This document shows positions 8,619 through 17,195 of a stretch of DNA of 47,312 nt, piece after piece. The stretch lies in NCBI GenBank assembly GCA_030615365.1, contig JAUWZM010000012.1:1-47312 (forward strand), given 5' to 3'. The notes below the pieces were generated by a model, which was given only the letters and a program-made list of their open reading frames with translations, did no database searches and had not been told where the DNA came from. This stretch comes from Candidatus Aerophobota bacterium (GTDB lineage Bacteria > Aerophobota > Aerophobia > Aerophobales > B3-G15). The first letter of the stretch is position 1, and each line of letters opens with the position of its first letter. Both the position numbers and the translations under genes were made by a program.

Positions 8619-10208
8619 TTAGCTTTTTGAGGACTTCCAGCACTTGTGATAGTCTTCTAAAAGGTCGCTTATTCCTTTCCCTATGTCGTTATAAGCTTTA
8701 TCGGGGAGATTTGCAAGTGATACGCGAACTGACATATTCGGTGCGTCAAACCCACCACCATCCATGAGAACAATGGATTTTTTCTCTGCTAATCTTACTA
8801 CAAAATCAATCGGTTCGTAGGTTTTCACGAGATAATCCTCAAATTCCTTGCTGTATCGATTTCTCGCAAGTGCGGGTATATCAATAGTTGCGTAGTAATG
8901 CGCATCATATTGATTTTCCGGATGAGGTATCCCTAGCGCAGCATAAAGAGTCCTGAACCGCTTGGTTACAATATCTTGTGCTAATTTTTTATACTCTCCT
9001 TTCTTATCGATCAGGCAGTAAAGCGAGAAAAGAACCATCAAAACCTGTTGTGGAGTTGAAAGGCCGGCAGTGTGATGAAGAGCTACGGATCGACTATCTG
9101 CTACCATTCTATCTATAAGCTTCATTTTATCCGGTTCGAGTATTACAGTGCTATAACGCTTGCGAAGCTGATCTTTGTCTTTCTTGGGGAGTGCCGCAAT
9201 TTTTTTATCAAAGACATTGTCTTCGTGCATAGCAATAACACCTAACCGCCAGCCCGTTGCACCGAAGTATTTCGAGTAAGAGTAAACGAGAATTGTATTT
9301 AATGGCGCAACTGCCGCAAGCGATCTAAAACCGTTTACGAATGTTCCGTAAACATCATCCGTAAGAAGTATGAGGTCTTTACGCCTCGTCTTTACTAATT
9401 CACCTATTTTATCAAGCGTTGCCTTTTGCATGCTAACCGAGGTTGGGTTGGAAGGATTGACAAGAAAGAATGCTTTTACTTTAGGGTCGGCGAGTTTCTC
9501 TATCTCTCTATTAGGGTATTGCCAGTCTGAATTTTTATCCTGTTTTACTTCAAGTTCTACGAATTCATAGTCATTTAAGTGCGGTATTTCTATGTAAGGA
9601 GTGAAAATCGGTGTCCCCAGGGCAATCTTATCGCCTTTATGAAGAAGCTTGTTCTCTATGAGGCTTGTAAATATGTAATCCATCGCAGCAGTTCCACCTT
9701 CAGTTGGAAATAGGTCGAATTTTCCCGAAAGTGCTTTCCCAGCACACATCTCCTCTGCGAGGTATTTATGAACAATCCTCTCACTGCATATGAGCATCCT
9801 ATCAGGCATGGGATAATGATCGCCAAGGATTGCATCTACCATCTCGCAGATGAATTCATCTGGATTAATCTTAAGTGTCTCACGTGTATAAAGAAAGGCT
9901 TGATGCAAAAATTTAACACCGGGAGCAGTTGAATTTTTCTTCGTGAATTCTTCAAATCTTTTTGCTATACCTTCTTTCTCGGGCGTGCCGCCGAGTCCAG
10001 GTCTGTGTGGCTTTCTTTGTGACTCATCAAGGGCAAAAAGACCGAGCTGGAAAAATCCGTGCCGCGGCGTCATTGCTACCCAGTTTGGATTTCCCCGGCC
10101 CGCGTTAAGCATCATGCGTTCGTGATGCGTCTGGGACATTTGTATAAGTTTATTCTTAAGCTCAAAAGGGCTTAAATGTTCGTATTTTTTTTCTTCAAAA
10201 GCTTTCAT
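8619..10208 (-). CDS. aspD: Aspartate 4-decarboxylase (bifunctional aspartate aminotransferase)
   Basis: This PLP fold-type I enzyme converts L-aspartate to L-alanine and CO2 in the cytoplasm, with side aminotransferase activity. Its 529 residues match the family length. Visible landmarks are NPSNPTS at 251-257, TDDVYG near 283-288, and the Schiff-base lysine K313 in YSYSKYFGATGWRLG. A perfect AAGGAGG lies just before the ATG. It is the first gene of an aspD-aspT pair: decarboxylation consumes a proton inside, and aspartate/alanine exchange moves charge, so together they generate proton motive force. Confidence 0.92.
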   Translation of the reverse strand: MKAFEEKKYEHLSPFELKNKLIQMSQTHHERMMLNAGRGNPNWVAMTPRHGFFQLGLFALDESQRKPHRPGLGGTPEKEGIAKRFEEFTKKNSTAPGVKFLHQAFLYTRETLKINPDEFICEMVDAILGDHYPMPDRMLICSERIVHKYLAEEMCAGKALSGKFDLFPTEGGTAAMDYIFTSLIENKLLHKGDKIALGTPIFTPYIEIPHLNDYEFVELEVKQDKNSDWQYPNREIEKLADPKVKAFFLVNPSNPTSVSMQKATLDKIGELVKTRRKDLILLTDDVYGTFVNGFRSLAAVAPLNTILVYSYSKYFGATGWRLGVIAMHEDNVFDKKIAALPKKDKDQLRKRYSTVILEPDKMKLIDRMVADSRSVALHHTAGLSTPQQVLMVLFSLYCLIDKKGEYKKLAQDIVTKRFRTLYAALGIPHPENQYDAHYYATIDIPALARNRYSKEFEDYLVKTYEPIDFVVRLAEKKSIVLMDGGGFDAPNMSVRVSLANLPDKAYNDIGKGISDLLEDYHKCWKSSKS

Positions 10209-10375
10209 ATAGGCCTCCTTTACGTTATAAAATTATACATAAATATTCAGTGAACCACGTCTAAAATTTTCTATAAATTTCCTCCAGGATGAAGGAATCA
10301 CTCCCTCTCCGCCAATTTTCCTTTTTCGGACTTTGCTCGGAAGAAGCTCCACAATCCCTTAATTTGTAGAGGTTT

Positions 10376-10432
10376 TGAGATTGCTTCTCCTTCGCTTCGC
10401 TCTGGACTTCGGCTCACATCGCTCGCAATGAT
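10376..10432. repeat. Short palindromic intergenic repeat (ATTGC...GCAAT type)
   Basis: A GAGATTGCTTC left end and a CTCGCAATGAT right end enclose TTCGCTTCGCTC. On the minus strand it reads TCATTGCGAGCG ... GAAGCAATCTC. This resembles a dispersed element common between bacterial genes. It lies in the 272-bp gap upstream of aspD, in which I see nothing else except a TATAAT-like box near the aspD start. Confidence 0.4.
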
Positions 10433-10480
10433 AAATTGTTGTAACGTTGTTTAGGAAACGCTATAATAGTGTACTTGCAT

Positions 10481-11290
10481 TTATAGACTGCAAGGTTTGG
10501 GAGCCAGGGGAAGTGTTTTCCAATATTCCAGGTCGTGACCTACGATTATTTCTGCATTTTCAACATGGGCCAGGTTTGTTATTCGGTGCATTGACCTGAC
10601 AGCAAGATCTCCGTTCCAACAGATCCCAGGGGGTAGTTCTTGCTCAATGTTCTCGCGCATGTAGATAGCATCATGAGAAAGAATGACAGTCCCTATGTGA
10701 GGGATATCATATAGCACTGTTGATTGATGCCCTGGTGAATGACCATTGGTGAGGATTAATCTTACCCCGGGAACCAGCTCAGCATCCCCTTCGATAAGCC
10801 GCCAGTTAAGGGAGAAATCAAGATCTTTGTGCATATACACATTACTGTACCAATTATCAGGATACCGTGCAAAACGAAATTCTGCCTTTTGTACAATGTG
10901 TTCTGCTTGAGGGAAAAACCGATTACCACCTGCGTGATCGAGATGAAGGTGAGAATTTACTACGTATTTAATGTCTTTTGTAGCCAACCCAATAAGCTGA
11001 AGCTGGCTCTCAACCCGATTTTCCTCCCTCATCTCCGGAGAGATTACCCTGGCCATTTCCTCTCCCCAGGCTTGTTCGGGATTTTTGATGACTTCCGGAT
11101 TCATACCTGTATCTATCAGAATATTGCCATAATCAGTTACCACTAAGAACATTGGTATAGGGACCTTGATCCGTTTTCCCTGATCAATGCCTCTGGTCAG
11201 CAGACTCTTGTCCAGGTAGATTGCTCCTCCGTCTAATACGTACAGTTCTTTCACTGATGAGTGTGTTCTAATCATTATCTCCTTGCCCAA
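10481..11290 (-). CDS. Metallo-beta-lactamase-fold hydrolase, N-acyl homoserine lactonase-like
   Basis: The dinuclear metal site is complete: HLHLDH at 114-119, H188 in GHSPGHQS and D207 in LSHDAIY. A further GHD lies near the C-terminus. Length (269) and sequence order fit the AttM/AiiA quorum-quenching lactonase branch, but many of these hydrolyse other lactones. Two starts are possible: TTG at 11290 with GGAGG six bases upstream, or ATG at 11275 with AAGGAG only three bases upstream. I prefer the TTG for spacing. It stands alone, so no pathway context helps. Confidence 0.75.
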   Translation of the reverse strand: MGKEIMIRTHSSVKELYVLDGGAIYLDKSLLTRGIDQGKRIKVPIPMFLVVTDYGNILIDTGMNPEVIKNPEQAWGEEMARVISPEMREENRVESQLQLIGLATKDIKYVVNSHLHLDHAGGNRFFPQAEHIVQKAEFRFARYPDNWYSNVYMHKDLDFSLNWRLIEGDAELVPGVRLILTNGHSPGHQSTVLYDIPHIGTVILSHDAIYMRENIEQELPPGICWNGDLAVRSMHRITNLAHVENAEIIVGHDLEYWKTLPLAPKPCSL

Positions 11291-11662
11291 TTACACCCTC
11301 CGTAAAATAAAGCATGAGGGTTTAGTGTCTGTAAAGTTTTTAATGAACTATTCCCTATAGCTGGAAAGATTAATTCAGGATGTTTTTATAAAGTACAAGT
11401 AATCTTTGATTTTGAGTCAAAAGCTACTCAAAATTATTTGATAGATGATAGCCCAATGATGAATACAATAATTGCGTTTCATTATACACGCCTTTGACGC
11501 ATTGGCAAATCCTCAGCATTAACTCATATAAAAGAGACTTCTAAAAAATCTCTGAGATATCTTAAAGCGAGATACAATAAACTGTTTTGGATTCTACCTC
11601 TGATAAAGGTTCTAAAATAAGCCTGAAATGGGAGAAATTTTCAAAAAAATTACACTTTGATT

Positions 11663-11911
11663 TTTTTCAAAACTCTCTAAATAGAGAGCTCTGAAAAAAG
11701 TCTTAGGCTGCTCTTTGCTCGGTGCTTTCCGGGCGCCTGCGGCTAAGTTCTACTCTTAATCTTTATATACCGTAGCTCTTATGGGCGATGTATCAGGTTA
11801 CAGGATAACTAAGAGTTTGAACGCATAGACCCGCCTTGATCGCCGCTGCCTTATGGAAACACCTCGCCGAGCAGCAAAAAGAAAAAGGATTTTTCAAAAC
11901 TCTCTAAATAG
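11663..11911. repeat. 22-bp direct repeat framing a palindromic element
   Basis: An identical 22-bp sequence starting TTTTTCAAAACTCTC occurs at 11663-11684 and 11890-11911, 227 bp apart. The first copy runs into GAGAG and forms a small hairpin (CTCTC-TAAATA-GAGAG). It sits in the 880-bp gap 11291-12172. Outside the repeat pair I see no gene in that gap, only A+T-rich sequence with short frames. Confidence 0.7.
11707..11875. ncRNA. Candidate structured RNA or palindromic element of unknown family
   Basis: The ends pair: GCTGCTC (11707-11713) with GAGCAGC (11869-11875), and CGGTGCTTTCC with GGAAACACCTCG. An inner pairing joins GTTCTACTCTTA with TAAGAGTTTGAAC. The block is much richer in G+C than its surroundings. 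A 169-nt RNA closed by a long terminal stem with an internal helix resembles 6S-type architecture, but I could not match conserved 6S, SRP, tmRNA or RNase P sequence. Either strand could be transcribed; the minus strand is followed by a T-run (ACTTTTTTC). It could equally be a miniature mobile element. Confidence 0.35.
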
Positions 11912-12172
11912 GGAATTTGACTTTTTGTAAAGAATCCATTACATTATAAAACTAAAGAGAAAAGAATTTCTTGTGATTAAATCGTGACCACTGAAGATAA
12001 AATACATAAAAATTGAAGATTCTTTACAGGAAGATAGTTACAGAGAGAAATAATTTTTATTGATTTTGGAACTTCAGGTATTAAAGAGGGAAGAGGAGCA
12101 TAAACCTCAGGATTTGCTTTTTTAGTTTTGTTTTACCAATATGTTTAGAAAAACAGCTTCGGGAGATAGCTT

Positions 12173-13159
12173 ATGGTTGACCTTTCTACTAAGTACATGG
12201 GCCTTAATTTACGTAATCCACTTATGGTGGCTAGTTGTGGATTAGTAAGTAGTTTGGCAGGTGTTCGTCGCTGTGCCGATGCTGGTATTGGTGCCATTGT
12301 GCTTAAGTCTCTTTTCGAGGAACAATTAGAGGCCGAGGTTAAGGAAGATTTAGAACAGCACCTATGGTTTTCGGGACATGCGGAAGCGTTTGGATATGTG
12401 AGGAATATGGGTATGGAATTTGGGCCAAATAAGTATCTAAAGTTAGTAGAAGAAGCAAAAAATACGCTCTCTATACCGGTAATTGCTAGCCTCAACTGTG
12501 TGTCGTCTAAATGGTGGACAGGTTACGCCAGGCAGATTGAAGCTGCCGGTGCTGATGCTCTGGAGCTTAATGTTGCGGTGATGCCAAGTGATCCTACTCA
12601 TAAATCCGGGCAAATTGAGCGTCTATATTTCAAAATCTTAGAGGAGGTAAGGACCCGTGTTGAGATCCCTATTGCAGTAAAAATTCATCCTTACTTCACT
12701 TCCTTAGCACGAATAGCTGAAGAACTTTGTAGGCGAGGTGCCTCAGCCCTTGTTTTGTTTAATCGTTTCTATAATCTTGATATTGACATTGAGAAGTTGA
12801 AACTTGTCTCAGGGCACCGGTTTAGTTCACCGGTGGAAATATATTCATCGCTGCGTTGGATCACCTTACTTGCAGGTCGCCTACCTTGCGACCTGGCAGC
12901 TTCAACTGGCGTTCATGACGGGGTTGGTGCTATCAAGCAGTTACTTGCAGGTGCCACGACCATTCAGCTTTGCTCTACACTATACCGTAATGGGATAGAG
13001 CAAATCGGTCGCGTACTGGAACAAATAGAGGGCTGGATGATAAGACACGATTTCAACTCTGTTGACCAGGTACGCGGTAAGTTAAGTCAGATGCAAAGTG
13101 ACCGCCCTGAGTTATATGAGCGGCTACAGTACATTAAGACCTTAGCTGGAAATGAGTGA
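12173..13159 (+). CDS. Dihydroorotate-dehydrogenase-like flavoprotein
   Basis: A 328-residue FMN-binding TIM barrel of the DHOD family: MVDLSTKYMGLNLRNPLMVASCG opens like class 1 PyrD, followed by ADALELNV, IAVKIHP and a phosphate-binding end with STGVHDGVGAIKQLLAGA. This matches the dihydroorotate dehydrogenase-like subgroup found in many anaerobes, which is distinct from true PyrD, so a role in pyrimidine synthesis is not assured. No other pyr gene is near. The ATG has GGGAG ten bases upstream. A GTG/ATG choice is not an issue because the family opening starts at this Met. Confidence 0.75.
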   Translation: MVDLSTKYMGLNLRNPLMVASCGLVSSLAGVRRCADAGIGAIVLKSLFEEQLEAEVKEDLEQHLWFSGHAEAFGYVRNMGMEFGPNKYLKLVEEAKNTLSIPVIASLNCVSSKWWTGYARQIEAAGADALELNVAVMPSDPTHKSGQIERLYFKILEEVRTRVEIPIAVKIHPYFTSLARIAEELCRRGASALVLFNRFYNLDIDIEKLKLVSGHRFSSPVEIYSSLRWITLLAGRLPCDLAASTGVHDGVGAIKQLLAGATTIQLCSTLYRNGIEQIGRVLEQIEGWMIRHDFNSVDQVRGKLSQMQSDRPELYERLQYIKTLAGNE

Positions 13160-13199
13160 TTACTTAAGAAATAGTAAAGATTTTGACAGTACCCATTCC

Positions 13200-14051
13200 C
13201 TATAGACTTCTAAGATAAATGTCTCCTGAAACAGTTTTTAATGTAATCCCAATATCACCCTCACCAATGATTCCTCGAAATTCACGTGCAGACATGGCCT
13301 TGATAGTAATGGGAAAATCGCAGCTTAGCCTACCGGAAACAGTGTTCATGTCAATTTCAGCTGCGATATTCAGGGGAAGGAACAGGTTAATATCACCACT
13401 GATAGAGTTAAAATCCATCTGCAGAACGGCGTAATCGATTTCTTCCAATTCCACCCAGATGTCTCCACTGACTGTTTTAATGGTAGTCACAGCCCCCTGG
13501 GCTTTCAGAATCTTCAAATCACCACTGACAGAGCGTGCAATGACATTTCCTTTTGATTTCTTGGTATAAATGTCGCCACTGGTTGTGTCTGCATCGATTT
13601 TTCCCTGGATATTTGTCAGTTCAATGTCACCACTTACCGTATGCGCTCGAACATCACTGCGTTGATCCTCAATTTGAATAAGACCACTGGTGGATTTTGC
13701 CTGTACTGTTGCACCCGCAGGAACCCACAGCTCATAGTTTACCCGACCCCGCCAGACAATGGTAAATATGGGATGTTGAGTGTCGATTTTTAGGTAATCT
13801 TCCCGAGCATCAATGGCAATCTTGATCTTATCCAAATTTTCATCTTTTGCCCCTGTCTTGGTAGCGATCATCTTTACCCGCTCCTCGTCCCAGCCGTAGA
13901 TGACAATCGTTCCGGCAACGTTCTTTACCAAGATGGAACCGTTGGCAGTTAGTGGAAAGGATTTCTCCTCGATCCGATCAGCCAGAGAAGTGCCCGTCAG
14001 AGCCAGGCACAGCAGCCCCATTACCAGCAAGATAAAGCTTCTTTTTAACAT
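13200..14051 (-). CDS. Secreted DUF4097-family beta-helix protein
   Basis: A Sec signal peptide spans residues 1-24 (hydrophobic LLVMGLLCLALTGTSLA, cleavage before DRIEE). The rest is a repetitive beta structure with recurrent VSGDI and TSGDI steps about 18-22 residues apart, typical of DUF4097 putative adhesins. It is probably exported to the envelope; the function of the family is unclear. AAGGAGGAG precedes the ATG. It converges with the DHOD-like gene 41 bp away. Confidence 0.8.
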   Translation of the reverse strand: MLKRSFILLVMGLLCLALTGTSLADRIEEKSFPLTANGSILVKNVAGTIVIYGWDEERVKMIATKTGAKDENLDKIKIAIDAREDYLKIDTQHPIFTIVWRGRVNYELWVPAGATVQAKSTSGLIQIEDQRSDVRAHTVSGDIELTNIQGKIDADTTSGDIYTKKSKGNVIARSVSGDLKILKAQGAVTTIKTVSGDIWVELEEIDYAVLQMDFNSISGDINLFLPLNIAAEIDMNTVSGRLSCDFPITIKAMSAREFRGIIGEGDIGITLKTVSGDIYLRSL

Positions 14052-14094
14052 CAGCTCCTCCTTTTTCTTGGACTATTTGTTTTTTTTAGGATTC

Positions 14095-14128
14095 GGTTCA
14101 TTTCCCATGAAATTCATGGGGAAAAACC
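14095..14128. promoter_or_regulatory. Palindrome upstream of the DUF4097 gene
   Basis: GGTT..TTTCCCATGAA faces TTCATGGGGAAA..AACC with a one-base centre and one bulge. It lies about 45 bp upstream of the minus-strand start at 14051. It could be an operator or a small hairpin; no regulator is linked. The wider 440-bp gap to 14492 otherwise holds only the short charged frame at 14331. Confidence 0.35.
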
Positions 14129-14330
14129 TTAATTATCTGATGCTTTTCTTTAGAAAATTTTTTCTATCTTTAAATCAGTCGTTGTATCTACTTTCTCATC
14201 CCCTTCCAATCTATTATACAGGAATTGATCTCCAGGTCAATGTGGGAGAATAGAAAATTGACTAATACGCTTGTTTTACTACAATGATTTTCGGGAGTAT
14301 ACAGGATAGAATATAAAAACGAAAGATGGG

Positions 14331-14450
14331 TTGAGAAATGAATTGGAAACGGCGAACACCGAGCACAAGAAGACGGAGGGGAAGTTGAAAGAGCACTCAG
14401 AACACTTGGAAGACATGATCCAGCAGCATGCCCATTTTCAGTTAAGGTAA
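14331..14450 (+). other. Short charged open frame, possible gene remnant
   Basis: A TTG-started 39-codon frame reads a heptad-like, highly charged helix (LRNELETANTEHKKTEGKLK, then EHSEHLEDMIQQ). It resembles linker coils of PAS or kinase proteins. No ribosome binding site or domain is present. It may be a relic; confidence is low. Confidence 0.2.
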
Positions 14451-14492
14451 AGAAGTGGAAAAAAAGAATTCACATTAGTTTGTGGTGAGAAA

Positions 14493-15194
14493 ATGCAGTA
14501 TGATGACATTATTGCGAAACTGAAGTGCTTATCTAACCCCAAAGCAGTAGAGGGTATGGTGCGGTTCGGAATAAATGCGAAGAATACCTATGGAGTATCA
14601 ATTCCCAATTTAAGGAAGATGGCCAAGAAAATAGGCAAAAACCATCTACTTGCCCAGCAACTCTGGGTATCCGGTATCCATGAAGCACGCATACTTGCGA
14701 GTATAATTGATACCCCGGAGATGGTTACCGAAGTGCAAATGGAGAGCTGGATAAAAGGATTTAATTCCTGGGATATTTGCGATCAGTGTTGCAACAACCT
14801 TTTTAAAAAAACTGAATTTGCTTATCAAAAAGCGATTGAATGGAGTTCTAGAGAAGAGGAGTTCGCCAAAAGAGCAGGATTTGTGCTAATGGCTTGCCTG
14901 GCTGTCAGTGATAAGAAGGTGGGTGATACACAGTTTGAGAAATTCCTTCCCATCATAAAGAGAGAAGCTACCGATAATAGGAATTTTGTTAAGAAAGCGG
15001 TTAATTGGGCATTAAGGCAAATTGGAAAACGAAACCTTAATTTAAATAGAAAGGTAGTTGAAATTGCCAAAGAGATCCAAAAGATAGATTCAAAAAGCGC
15101 TAAATGGATTGCTTCTGATGCAATTCGGGAATTAGCAAGTGAGTCCATTCAAGAAAGGTTGCAAGGTAAAGATCTTAGATCCACCAGCCAATAA
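14493..15194 (+). CDS. AlkD-like DNA alkylation repair protein
   Basis: A 233-residue all-helical protein of the AlkD/AlkC HEAT-like glycosylase family, which removes alkylated purines from DNA. The characteristic NSWDICDQ segment supplies W93 and D97, equivalent by spacing to the catalytic Trp/Asp pair of AlkD. KRAGFVLMA at 126-134 and FVKKAVNWALRQIGKRN at 165-181 follow as in the family. TGTGGTGAG before the ATG is a weak ribosome binding site. It is not in an obvious operon. Confidence 0.88.
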   Translation: MQYDDIIAKLKCLSNPKAVEGMVRFGINAKNTYGVSIPNLRKMAKKIGKNHLLAQQLWVSGIHEARILASIIDTPEMVTEVQMESWIKGFNSWDICDQCCNNLFKKTEFAYQKAIEWSSREEEFAKRAGFVLMACLAVSDKKVGDTQFEKFLPIIKREATDNRNFVKKAVNWALRQIGKRNLNLNRKVVEIAKEIQKIDSKSAKWIASDAIRELASESIQERLQGKDLRSTSQ

Positions 15195-15204
15195 GCTTAG
15201 ATAA

Positions 15205-15353
15205 ATTCGAGAATAAACTCGAATGCTGAGATCCGAAAATATGAATAATGATCGCCATATTTACTTGGGAGCATTGCTCTCAAAGTAGCAAGGCCCTCAG
15301 ATTTATCTGAATTTATCAGGCCGAAAGGTCCGAGCTATATTGGCGGCTGAGGG
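15205..15353 (+). promoter_or_regulatory. Structured 5' leader of the first UroD-like gene
   Basis: Three successive hairpins are visible. ATTCGAG/CTCGAAT occupies 15205-15224. ACTTGGGAGC-att-GCTCTCaAAGT occupies about 15262-15288. CCCTCAG (15294-15300) pairs with CTGAGGG (15347-15353) and encloses GGCC-GAAA-GGTC, a helix with a GNRA-type loop. A competing hairpin TCAGA-ttta-TCTGA overlaps the last left arm, and CTTGGG could also pair with CCCAAG at ~15368. Such mutually exclusive pairing resembles a riboswitch or attenuator. No known riboswitch consensus was recognised. The coding start follows 42 bases later. Confidence 0.4.
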
Positions 15354-15395
15354 TGAGGCTAATCGCCCAAGCAATCAAAAAGAGGAGATGAAGAT

Positions 15396-16484
15396 ATGAG
15401 TTCTGCAAAAGAAAGATTTTTGAAGATCGCACATTTTGAAAGTAGTAATGAGGTTATGTTTCCATCAGTGTGGCAGTGGTTTTGGACTGAGACATTGGAT
15501 AGATGGAAAAAGGAAGGCCTACCAGCCGATGTTCATTTATCTGAGTACTTTAAATTTGATAGAACTGAGATGTTTCTCGCGGGAGGGATGGTTTTTCCTT
15601 TGATACCTGCCTTCGATGTAGAAACTTTAGAGGAAGATCTTGCTCATAAGGTAATAATTGATATTGATGGTGCTAAAAAAAGAGTATTAAAAGAACATCG
15701 ACAGGCATCTATGGACCAGTGGTTAGAGTATCCTGTAAAAGATAGAAAGACATGGCAGGAATACAAAAAAAGACTTAACCCACATTCTCCAGCTCGCTAT
15801 CCACTCTGGTGGAATGAGGATAAAAAAGACTATAGACACAGAGATTATCCATTGGGTATTTTTGTAGGCAGTTTATTTGGATGGATGCGGAACTGGATAG
15901 GTATCCAGAATTTAAGCTATTTAATGAGCGATGATCCACTCTTAATAGAAGAAGTTAGTGAGTATATGGAGTATTTTATAATCGAAACCATAAAACCAGC
16001 ATTAAAGGATATAAAATTTGATTTTGCCCATTTCTGGGAAGATATGGCCTATAAATCTGGCTCGTTGGTTTCCCCCGCTTTTGTAAAAAAGTATATGGTT
16101 CCCCACTATAAGAAAATAACTGAACTTCTTCATTTGAATGGCGTGGATGTCATTACCCTTGATTCAGATGGAAATATTTGGGAGCTAATACCTATATGGC
16201 TTGACTGTGGAATAAATGGGGTTTTACCGAATGAAGTAGCCGCAGGAATGGATGTGGTAAAGATGAGAAGGAAATTTGGGAAAAATCTTATTATTATCGG
16301 AGGAATTGACAAAAGGGTATTAGCAAAAGAGAAAAAAGACATTGAGAGAGAAGTTATGAGCAAAGTTCCCTATCTTCTCTCTATTGGTGGATATTTTCCT
16401 GCTGTAGATCACTCTGTACCACCGGATGTTCCTTTTGACAACTATTCATATTATTTAGAGCTTGTTAGAAAGTTATCTCGTTAA
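15396..16484 (+). CDS. UroD-superfamily protein, paralog 1
   Basis: A 362-residue TIM-barrel protein of the uroporphyrinogen-decarboxylase/corrinoid methyltransferase superfamily. It is the most divergent paralog here: the family opening x-DRVP is replaced by NEVMFPSVWQW, and the usual metal-ligand position HxC reads D256-S-D258 in TLDSDGN. FAHFWEDMAYKSG and SPAFVKKYMVPHYKKI match the barrel core. The HemE arginine motif R-x-x-GR is absent, so it is not haem-pathway HemE. AGAGGAG lies nine bases before ATG. The substrate is unknown; methyl transfer is the family-based guess. Confidence 0.75.
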   Translation: MSSAKERFLKIAHFESSNEVMFPSVWQWFWTETLDRWKKEGLPADVHLSEYFKFDRTEMFLAGGMVFPLIPAFDVETLEEDLAHKVIIDIDGAKKRVLKEHRQASMDQWLEYPVKDRKTWQEYKKRLNPHSPARYPLWWNEDKKDYRHRDYPLGIFVGSLFGWMRNWIGIQNLSYLMSDDPLLIEEVSEYMEYFIIETIKPALKDIKFDFAHFWEDMAYKSGSLVSPAFVKKYMVPHYKKITELLHLNGVDVITLDSDGNIWELIPIWLDCGINGVLPNEVAAGMDVVKMRRKFGKNLIIIGGIDKRVLAKEKKDIEREVMSKVPYLLSIGGYFPAVDHSVPPDVPFDNYSYYLELVRKLSR

Positions 16485-17195
16485 CAGTTAAAATCTGTGA
16501 GTTACTCCTAAATTGTATGTGATAAAATAAGAAGAGATTATCTGTTGCCTTTGCTGAGAAAAGAAAATAAAAGTTATTTCAACTATATTTTGCAGCAAAA
16601 CTTAGGGGTTTTGAAGGCAGTAGAAGAGATGGCTTTCGACATTGGGTGAGAATGCCTTAGCCCGAAGCTACTATAATCTTTTTAAAAAGGGGAAAGAGCG
16701 TACTTGATAAAGAGTTATTCAATAGAGAGCACCATATCCAAAAATATAATATCCGGAAGAATCATTTCGAAAGGGCAATGGCTGGGTCATTTATCACTAT
16801 TTTACATGATTTATGCGTGATTTGACTTTTGATGGAAAGTACATTAAAATATAAATAATAATAGACAAGCTTTGCTAAAAAGTGAAATTTAAAGAATTTT
16901 AGGTATTCTTGTGGCAAAACTTTTTTAGCTATTTATCAATTTTCTTTTTCCTTTCTTTTGTAGGAAAGGATCCCTCTGTCACTACAACGGTGTTTTCCGC
17001 AGAAATTCAGCAGAATTCTTTAATGAAAATAAACTGTTACCATCCAAAATAACTTTCAGCACATAAAAATTAGAAATTTTTGATACAAAGAGACTACAGA
17101 GAAAATATTGGTCAAGAACCTAAGGCAAAAACGGCTTTATATAGTCTCGAGAGGTCTATCGGGAGGAGAAGCTTAAGATTTAAAAGGAGGGGAAA
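16485..17195. other. 711-bp gap without a convincing gene
   Basis: No intact gene is seen. Short open stretches occur, for example one around 16560-16650 ending VLKAVEEMAFDIG, and another around 16704-16818, but none has a ribosome binding site or a recognisable domain; they may be decayed coding sequence. A weak CCTTTC/GAAAGG stem lies at 16950-16969 and an A+T-rich tract precedes the next gene. Confidence 0.5.

Noticed and set aside
11707..11875. SRP RNA, tmRNA or RNase P RNA in the structured element
   Set aside because: None of their conserved cores was found on either strand; only the general fold is suggestive.
16540..16820. A gene between UroD paralogs 1 and 2
   Set aside because: Open stretches of under 40 codons with no ribosome binding site or recognised domain; at most decayed coding sequence.
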